From NCBI RefSeq assembly GCF_934294775.1, contig NZ_CAKRAH010000007.1:1-64000 (forward strand): DNA of 64,000 nucleotides, given 5' to 3'. A program made the translations under genes and the position numbers. Below are positions 58,033 through 64,000 of the stretch, piece after piece. Position 1 is the first letter of the stretch; each line of letters opens with the position of its first letter. This DNA is from an uncultured Dorea sp. (GTDB lineage Bacteria > Bacillota > Clostridia > Lachnospirales > Lachnospiraceae). A model generated the notes under the pieces. The model was given only the letters and a program-made list of their open reading frames with translations. It did not search any database and was not told the origin of the DNA.

Positions 58033-59762
58033 ATCTTACAATAGACGGAAAGCAGATATCGGTAGAAGAGAATACCACAATCATGGAAGCTGCATCCCAG
58101 AACGGGATACCGATTCCAAAGTTATGTTATCTGAAGGGAATCAATGAGATAGCAGCCTGTCGTGTCTGTGTGGTAGAACTGGAAGGAAAAGATAAACTTA
58201 TCACATCCTGCAACAATGTGGCAAAAGAAGGTATGGTTATCCATACGAACAGCCCAAAAGTAAGAAAACACAGAAGAACAACAGTAGAACTGATACTTTC
58301 ACAGCACGACTGCGAATGCGTAACCTGCTCAAGAAGTGGTAATTGTAGTCTGCAGAAGGTAGCAAATGATCTGAATATTATAGAGATTCCATTTAAGATG
58401 GAGATAGAAAGACAGCCATGGAACAAAGAATTCCCGCTGATCAGAGATTCGTCCAAATGTATCAAATGTATGCGTTGTGTCCAGGTATGTGACAAAGTAC
58501 AGGGACTCGGCATATGGGATGTAGAGGGAACTGGATCAAGAACAACGATCAATGTGGCTGGACACAGAACAATTGAAGAAGCAGCATGTACATTATGTGG
58601 ACAATGTATTACACATTGCCCGGTAGGTGCTTTAAGAGCAAGAGATGATACAGAAGATGTATGGGATGCAATTGCAGATCCGGAAAAGATCGTAGTTGCA
58701 CAGGTTGCTCCGGCTGTAAGAGCAGCATGGGGCGAAGAATTCGGACTTTCTGATGAAGAAGCAACCGTCGGAAAGATCCTTGATGCTTTGAAGAGAATGG
58801 GAGTCGATTATACATTCGACACAACATTTTCAGCCGATCTGACAATCATGGAAGAAGGAACGGAATTTTTGCACAGATTTACTGCAGGGGAATTAAAAGA
58901 GCGTCCAATGTTTACTTCGTGTTGTCCGGGATGGCTTAGATTTATCAAATCACAGTATCCACATCTGGTGAGACAGCTTTCTACAGCAAAATCACCGCAG
59001 CAGATGTTCGGAGCAGTGATGAAAACCTACTTTGCAGAGAAGTTGGGAGTATCACCGGAAAAAATCTATACAGTATCTGTGATGCCATGTGTAGCGAAAA
59101 AAGGTGAAAGAGAGATGGAACTGTTCTATCAGGAATATGCAGGTAATGATATCGATGCAGTTATTACGACAAGAGAACTTGCAAAGATGATCAAATCTGC
59201 TCATATCAGTCCGGATACGCTGACGGATATTGAGAGTGACAGGCCGATGCAGGATGGAACAGGTGCAGGAGTAATATTTGGAGCAACAGGAGGTGTTATG
59301 GAGGCAGCGCTTCGTACTGCATATTATCTTCTCAAGAGTGAGAATCCGCCGGAGGATGCATTCAAAGCTGTAAGAAGTACAGGATTCAATGAGAATCAGG
59401 GAATTCAGGAAGCAGACTTCCAGATCGACAATGTAACTGTGAGAACAGCTGCTGTCAGTGGTCTGGGAAATGCAAGAGCACTTCTGGATCGAATCAATAA
59501 AGGTGAAGTGCATTATGATTTCGTTGAAGTTATGGCGTGCCCGGGAGGATGCGTAGGAGGCGGCGGACAGCCGATTCATGATGGCAGAGAGCTTGCATAC
59601 GAAAGAGGTAAGAAGCTTTATAGCCTGGATAAGAATGCAAAACGCAGATTTTCTCATGAAAATCAGGATATTCAGAGATTATATCAGGAATATCTTGTAA
59701 AACCTAATTCACCAAAATCACACATGCTGTTACATACAGAACACAGACTGGAAGGTTTTTAG
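58026..59762 (+). CDS. hydA: [FeFe] hydrogenase, group A (glutamate synthase-linked type)
   Basis: A 578-residue [FeFe] hydrogenase that makes or oxidises H2. N-terminus: 2Fe-2S ferredoxin domain (PIPKLCYLKGINEIAACRVC), then a His/Cys cluster motif (HDCECVTCSRSGNC), two 4Fe-4S sites (CIKCMRCVQVC, CTLCGQCITHCPVG), the H-cluster motifs TSCCPGWLRF, MPCVAKKGE and MACPGGCVGGGGQP, and a small-subunit-like tail. The preceding gene encodes a GltD-like NAD(P)H protein, the layout of the hydrogenase subgroup described as glutamate synthase-linked (group A2). A bifurcating or NADPH-linked role is possible, but no trimeric HydBC is present. Confidence 0.93.
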   Translation: MVNLTIDGKQISVEENTTIMEAASQNGIPIPKLCYLKGINEIAACRVCVVELEGKDKLITSCNNVAKEGMVIHTNSPKVRKHRRTTVELILSQHDCECVTCSRSGNCSLQKVANDLNIIEIPFKMEIERQPWNKEFPLIRDSSKCIKCMRCVQVCDKVQGLGIWDVEGTGSRTTINVAGHRTIEEAACTLCGQCITHCPVGALRARDDTEDVWDAIADPEKIVVAQVAPAVRAAWGEEFGLSDEEATVGKILDALKRMGVDYTFDTTFSADLTIMEEGTEFLHRFTAGELKERPMFTSCCPGWLRFIKSQYPHLVRQLSTAKSPQQMFGAVMKTYFAEKLGVSPEKIYTVSVMPCVAKKGEREMELFYQEYAGNDIDAVITTRELAKMIKSAHISPDTLTDIESDRPMQDGTGAGVIFGATGGVMEAALRTAYYLLKSENPPEDAFKAVRSTGFNENQGIQEADFQIDNVTVRTAAVSGLGNARALLDRINKGEVHYDFVEVMACPGGCVGGGGQPIHDGRELAYERGKKLYSLDKNAKRRFSHENQDIQRLYQEYLVKPNSPKSHMLLHTEHRLEGF

Positions 59763-59866
59763 AGAGTGAATATAAAGGAGAAGTTGTCTGTGGCGGCTTC
59801 TCCGATTGGATAACCAACGGACTGTTAAAGAATTATCAAATATGTGAAAAAAATATCAAAATAGTA

Positions 59867-59895
59867 TTGACAAAAAAATAACGAGCGAGTATACT
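59867..59895 (+). promoter_or_regulatory. Promoter of adhE
   Basis: A consensus TTGACA (59867-59872), 17-base spacer and TATACT (59890-59895), 46 bases before the adhE ATG. High expression is expected. Confidence 0.8.
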
Positions 59896-59940
59896 AAAAC
59901 CATCGAAAAACAAACAAAAACTCACAGGAGGATAATCAAC

Positions 59941-62562
59941 ATGGCGACAAAGAAAAAAGAGAATGTAGTACCAGAGATTATTGACAATGTAGAAGCTCTC
60001 GAAGCAAAAATGAAAGCAATGAGAGAAGCTCAGAAAGTATTTGCTACCTTTACACAGGAACAGGTAGACAAGATCTTTTTTGAGGCTGCAATGGCAGCAA
60101 ACAAGATGCGTATCCCACTTGCTAAAATGGCAGTAGAGGAAACAGGACGTGGACTCGTAGAAGATAAGATTATTAAAAACCACTACGCAGCAGAGTACAT
60201 TTATAACAAATATAAAAATGATAAAACATGTGGCGTAATCGAAGAAGACAAAGCGTACGGAATTAAAAAGATTGCAGAACCAGTTGGTCTGGTAGCAGCA
60301 GTTATCCCTACTACAAACCCAACATCAACAGCAATCTTCAAAACATTGATTTGTTTGAAAACAAGAAATGCGATCATCATCAGCCCTCATCCGGCAGCAA
60401 AAGCTTGTACAATCGCAGCAGCAAAAGTTGTTCTTGATGCAGCAGTAAAAGCTGGAGCACCAGAGGGAATCATCGGATGGATCGACGTTCCTTCATTAGA
60501 GCTGACAACAACAGTTATGAAAGACGCAGATGAAATCCTTGCAACAGGTGGTCCTGGAATGGTTAAATCCGCATACTCTTCAGGAAAACCGGCACTTGGT
60601 GTTGGACCTGGTAATACACCAGTTATCATTGATGACTCAGCAGACATCAAGATGGCAGTTAACTCAATCATCCATTCTAAGACATTTGATAATGGTATGA
60701 TCTGTGCTTCTGAGCAGTCAGTAACTGTACTTGACAGCATTTATGATGAAGTTAAGAAAGAATTTGCATATCGTGGATGCTACTTCCTTAAGAAAGGTGA
60801 AGAGCTTGATAAAGTTCGTAAGACAATCATCATCAATGGCGCACTGAACAACAAGATTCCTGGAAAATCAGCTTACGAAATTGCTAAATTAGCAGGTGTT
60901 GATGTTCCGAAAGCAACAAAGATCCTGATCGGTGAAGTCGAATCTGTAGATATTTCAGAAGAATTTGCACATGAAAAATTATCTCCAGTACTTGCTATGT
61001 ACAGAGCTAAGACATTTGATGAGGCTCTTGCAAAAGCAGAACAGTTAGTAGCTGACGGTGGATATGGACATACATCATCACTTTATGTACATCCATCACA
61101 GACAGAGAAGATTGAGAAACATCAGCAGGCTATGAAGACATGCCGTATCCTGATCAATACTCCTTCTTCACAGGGTGGTATCGGAGACCTTTACAACTTT
61201 GGTCTTGCTCCATCTCTTACACTTGGTTGTGGTTCTTGGGGAGGAAACTCTGTATCTGAGAACGTAGGTGTAAAACACCTGGTTAATATCAAGACAGTTG
61301 CGGAGAGGAGAGAAAACATGCTGTGGTTTAGAACACCTGAAAAAGTATACTTTAAGAAAGGCTGCATGCCTGTAGCATTAGATGAACTTGGAACAGTAAT
61401 GCACAAAAAGAAAGCATTCATCGTAACAGATAGCTTCCTGTATAAGAATGGTTATGTAAAACCAATCGAAGAGAAATTAGATCAGATGGGAATCCAGCAT
61501 ACATGCTTCTTTGAAGTGGCTCCAGACCCAACTCTGCAGTGTGCAAGAAGAGGTGTAGAACAGATCAGAGCATTTGAGCCAGATACAATCATCGCTCTTG
61601 GTGGTGGATCAGCAATGGATGCCGGAAAGATCATGTGGTTAATGTATGAGCATCCAGAAGCAAAATTCGAAGATATGGCTATGGACTTCATGGATATCCG
61701 TAAGAGAGTATACACATTCCCTAAGATGGGTGAGAAAGCTTACTTCGTAGCAATCCCAACATCTTCAGGAACAGGATCTGAGGTAACTCCTTTCGCAATC
61801 ATCACAGATGCAGACACAGGAGTAAAATGGCCTATCACAGACTACGAATTGATGCCTAACATGGCTATCGTAGACGTTGACAATGCAATGACAGCTCCTA
61901 AGGGACTGACAAGCGCATCTGGTATCGACGTAATGACACATGCGATCGAAGCATATGTATCTATCATGGCTACAGATTTTACAGATGGTCTTGCTATGAA
62001 AGCTGTAAAAGCTGTATTTGATTACTTACCATCAGCATATGAGAATGGTGCTAATGACCCAATCGCAAGAGAGAAGATGGCAAACGCTTCTTGCATGGCT
62101 GGTATGGCATTCGCAAATGCATTCCTTGGACTGAACCACTCTATGGCTCACAAACTTGGAGCATTCCATCACCTGCCACACGGTATTGCTAACGCTGTAA
62201 TCCTTACAGATGTAATGCGCTACAATGCAGCAGAAGTTCCAACAAGAATGGGAACATTCTCACAGTATCAGTATCCACATGCACTTGCAAGATACGCTGA
62301 ATTAGGTCGTTTCGCAGGATGCACAGGTAAGACAGATGAAGAAGTATTCGAAAACTTCATCGCTAAACTGGAAGAACTGAAGACAAGAATTGGTATCAAG
62401 AAGACAATCAAAGACTACGGTGTAGATGAGAAGTACTTCCTGGATACATTGGATGAAATGACAGAGCAGGCATTTAATGACCAGTGTACAGGTGCTAACC
62501 CAAGATATCCACTTATGAGTGAGATGAAGGAAATCTACCTGAAGTGCTACTATGGAAAATAA
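59941..62562 (+). CDS. adhE: Bifunctional acetaldehyde-CoA/alcohol dehydrogenase
   Basis: An 873-residue AdhE that reduces acetyl-CoA to acetaldehyde and then ethanol with NADH. The N-terminal aldehyde dehydrogenase half (about 1-440) has PVGLVAAVIPTTNPTSTAIF (in parts) and catalytic Cys255 in GMICASEQS. The C-terminal iron alcohol dehydrogenase half (about 460-870) has GGGSAMDAGK and the metal ligands in GLNHSMAHKLGAFHHLPHG. Such proteins form spirosome filaments. Codon choice and a consensus promoter suggest strong expression. It is monocistronic with a GAAA-loop terminator. Confidence 0.97.
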   Translation: MATKKKENVVPEIIDNVEALEAKMKAMREAQKVFATFTQEQVDKIFFEAAMAANKMRIPLAKMAVEETGRGLVEDKIIKNHYAAEYIYNKYKNDKTCGVIEEDKAYGIKKIAEPVGLVAAVIPTTNPTSTAIFKTLICLKTRNAIIISPHPAAKACTIAAAKVVLDAAVKAGAPEGIIGWIDVPSLELTTTVMKDADEILATGGPGMVKSAYSSGKPALGVGPGNTPVIIDDSADIKMAVNSIIHSKTFDNGMICASEQSVTVLDSIYDEVKKEFAYRGCYFLKKGEELDKVRKTIIINGALNNKIPGKSAYEIAKLAGVDVPKATKILIGEVESVDISEEFAHEKLSPVLAMYRAKTFDEALAKAEQLVADGGYGHTSSLYVHPSQTEKIEKHQQAMKTCRILINTPSSQGGIGDLYNFGLAPSLTLGCGSWGGNSVSENVGVKHLVNIKTVAERRENMLWFRTPEKVYFKKGCMPVALDELGTVMHKKKAFIVTDSFLYKNGYVKPIEEKLDQMGIQHTCFFEVAPDPTLQCARRGVEQIRAFEPDTIIALGGGSAMDAGKIMWLMYEHPEAKFEDMAMDFMDIRKRVYTFPKMGEKAYFVAIPTSSGTGSEVTPFAIITDADTGVKWPITDYELMPNMAIVDVDNAMTAPKGLTSASGIDVMTHAIEAYVSIMATDFTDGLAMKAVKAVFDYLPSAYENGANDPIAREKMANASCMAGMAFANAFLGLNHSMAHKLGAFHHLPHGIANAVILTDVMRYNAAEVPTRMGTFSQYQYPHALARYAELGRFAGCTGKTDEEVFENFIAKLEELKTRIGIKKTIKDYGVDEKYFLDTLDEMTEQAFNDQCTGANPRYPLMSEMKEIYLKCYYGK

Positions 62563-62625
62563 AACAGGTAATAATATATATCCATGAGTTTTTGTTTGCA
62601 GGTTGGATAATGTATTAAATACAGG

Positions 62626-62655
62626 AAAAGTGTGGCAGGAAACTGTCACACTTTT
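62626..62655 (+). terminator. Terminator of adhE
   Basis: A 13-bp stem (62626-62638 with 62643-62655, one G-U pair) capped by a GAAA tetraloop and followed by TCTAT; the 3' arm itself ends in TTTT. Confidence 0.88.
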
Positions 62656-62760
62656 TCTATACCAAAGTATACAAGAGTATCATAATAGATTTTTTGAATG
62701 TTAAAAAAATAACTAATTATATACAGCACAAAAATTAGCCAAAAAAATAACAAAAAACCA

Positions 62761-62789
62761 TTTAAAAATCTGACAATAAGGTGTATAAT
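62761..62789 (+). promoter_or_regulatory. Promoter of the kinase-like gene
   Basis: A perfect TATAAT (62784-62789) with a weak TTTAAA -35 (62761-62766) at 17 bases. It stands 54 bases before the ATG at 62844. Confidence 0.5.
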
Positions 62790-62843
62790 ACAGACAACGA
62801 AAAGGAAATGGGCCAAAGATTCAATAAAAAAGGAGGAATCTGT

Positions 62844-63599
62844 ATGAAGCTCGAGAAGAAAAATGTAATCGTAGAGAGACCTTACAAATCAGTTTATAAG
62901 ACAGAAGAAGGTATTGTTAAGATATTTGCGACAGATCATCCGAAGTCAGCGGTATTTAATGAAGCTCTTAATACTGTAAAGGTAGAAGAGACTGGACTTG
63001 ATATACCGAAACTTAAAGAGGTAACTCTGATTAATGGGGAATGGGCACTGATCATTGAGAACAGAGAAGGAAAGACACTGGAAGAGATGATGAAGGTTGA
63101 CCGTGCAAATCTTGAGAAATACATGTCCGATTTCGTAGATCTGCAGTTAAAAGTACAGAGTAAAACAGCAGCGACATTGCCAAAATTAAAAGATAAACTT
63201 GCTTCCGAAATCAAGAATCTGAAAGCACTGGATGCAACGGAAAGATATGAACTTCTGACCCGGTTGGAGAGCATGCCAAAACATACAAAGTTATGTCATG
63301 GAGATTTTAATCCAAGTAATGTTATTGTTGAGAAGAATGGTAAGATGACGGTGGTTGACTGGGCACATGCATCACAGGGAAATGCAAGTGCGGATGCAGC
63401 GATGACTTATTTGTTATTTGCATTGCATGATCAGGAAAGCGCAGATCTTTATCTGAAGTTATTCTGTAAGAAGAGTGATACTGCAAGGCAGTATGTAGAG
63501 CAGTGGCTTCCAATCGTAGCGGCAGCAGAATTAGAGAAAGATATCCGGCTCGAAAAAGACTTCCTGATGAAGTGGATCGATGTCATGGAATATGAATAA
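62844..63599 (+). CDS. Phosphotransferase (APH-fold) family protein
   Basis: A 251-residue kinase-like protein of the aminoglycoside phosphotransferase/choline kinase fold. The catalytic loop LCHGDFNPSNVIVEKNG and the metal-binding VVDWAHASQGNASADAAMT give HxDxxxxN and D(W) motifs. The N-lobe (VYKTEEGIVKIFATDHPKSAV) supplies the Lys. ATG 62844 follows AAAAGGAGG; the frame opens at 62781. The natural substrate is unknown; many such chromosomal genes act on sugars or amino alcohols, not antibiotics. Confidence 0.8.
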   Translation: MKLEKKNVIVERPYKSVYKTEEGIVKIFATDHPKSAVFNEALNTVKVEETGLDIPKLKEVTLINGEWALIIENREGKTLEEMMKVDRANLEKYMSDFVDLQLKVQSKTAATLPKLKDKLASEIKNLKALDATERYELLTRLESMPKHTKLCHGDFNPSNVIVEKNGKMTVVDWAHASQGNASADAAMTYLLFALHDQESADLYLKLFCKKSDTARQYVEQWLPIVAAAELEKDIRLEKDFLMKWIDVMEYE

Positions 63600-63626
63600 A
63601 AACAAAAAGAATGAGATAAAAATAAG

Positions 63627-63651
63627 CCTCGTATTGAGGCTTATTTTTATC
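63627..63651 (+). terminator. Terminator after the kinase-like gene
   Basis: AAGCCTC pairs with GAGGCTT around GTATT, flanked by an upstream A-tract and a downstream TTTTTAT, so it can also serve the convergent hydrolase gene. Confidence 0.8.
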
Positions 63652-63715
63652 TTCGTGCATTCGTAAGAAGCTGCCGGTGGCAGCTTCTCTTGCTATTGTA
63701 CTTGTTATATGTAAT

Positions 63716-64000
63716 TTAGAAAAATACATTTCCACCAACATTGACTCCCGATACACCTGTAGAAGCAGATCTAAACTGCAGACAATTAATTACTGCAGAA
63801 TGTCTTGCTCCGGCGAGGGCATCCTGTGCAACCTGATATGCGGTTGAAGAAGCACCCTGTTTTAAGACTTTGTTCAGAGAACCGTTCCATGTAGGAGCGA
63901 ACTGACCGGACTGATAGATTACATCATGCAGGTTATTAGGATAAGCAGGACTTGCAACACGGTTCATGATAACGGTTGCGACAGCGAGCATTCCATCATA
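63716..64000 (-). CDS. Cell wall hydrolase, SleB-type (partial, cut by window end)
   Basis: The C-terminal 94 residues of a SleB/CwlJ-like hydrolase; the gene continues past base 64000. Visible motifs: GMLAVATVIMNRVASPAYPN, QFAPTWNGS and the end INCLQFRSASTGVSG. SleB lytic enzymes cut spore cortex peptidoglycan at germination; vegetative homologues also exist. The catalytic Glu expected upstream of AVATVIMNR lies outside the window. It suggests a spore-forming organism but does not prove it. Confidence 0.85.
   Translation of the reverse strand, partial: YDGMLAVATVIMNRVASPAYPNNLHDVIYQSGQFAPTWNGSLNKVLKQGASSTAYQVAQDALAGARHSAVINCLQFRSASTGVSGVNVGGNVFF

Noticed and set aside
62844..63599. Antibiotic-resistance call for the APH-fold kinase
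   Set aside because: The fold is shared with many metabolic kinases; nothing in the sequence or neighbourhood points to an aminoglycoside substrate.
1..64000. CRISPR arrays, prophage or insertion sequences
   Set aside because: No regularly spaced direct repeats, cas genes, integrases, transposases or phage structural genes were found in any frame.

Overview
The window reads as a chromosome segment of an anaerobic, spore-forming Firmicute of the Lachnospiraceae type. The evidence is a clostridial S10-spc-alpha ribosomal block, a D-proline reductase (Stickland) locus, a complete selenocysteine pathway with tRNA-Sec, an [FeFe] hydrogenase, AdhE and a SleB-type spore hydrolase. The species cannot be fixed by reading alone.

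Layout. (1) 1-6.8 kb: a strikingly AT-rich island holding a two-peptide sactipeptide cluster laid out like thuricin CD. It has two short double-glycine precursors, two radical SAM/SPASM enzymes, an S41 peptidase, a small membrane protein and an ABC-2 exporter. The second precursor carries an in-frame TGA at core position 3, while every thioether donor and acceptor position of the thuricin alpha peptide is kept downstream. (2) 6.8-17.7 kb: housekeeping genes: a cytidylate kinase-like protein, LrgAB, a MacB-like ABC system with a membrane-anchored exported protein, an EIIC-like permease, CobO, a RelQ-type alarmone synthetase and a PHP protein. (3) 17.8-27.2 kb: selenium locus yedF-selD(Sec)-selA-selB-lysR-cysteine desulfurase-yedE-tusA-like-DUF3343. 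(4) 27.3-39 kb: TetR, proline racemase, tRNA-Sec, prdC, prdA, a small prd gene, prdB(Sec), prdD, prdE, a YcxB-like membrane protein, a TauE/SafE-like permease, a structured noncoding RNA on the minus strand and a LysR regulator. (5) 39.4-56 kb: rpsJ to rplQ, with secY, adk, map, infA and rpoA, and structured leaders before rpsJ and rpsM. (6) 56.2-64 kb: a GltD-like flavoprotein with a group A [FeFe] hydrogenase, adhE, an aminoglycoside-phosphotransferase-fold kinase and a truncated SleB-like hydrolase.

The genes fit together. The selenium locus supplies selenophosphate, SelA, SelB and tRNA-Sec; PrdB uses them for proline reduction; PrdF feeds D-proline to the reductase; hydrogenase and AdhE dispose of other reductant. 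The same machinery could decode the TGA in the sactipeptide precursor. That would make a selenocysteine-containing RiPP, which is the most interesting hypothesis here. A plain nonsense mutation is the competing explanation.
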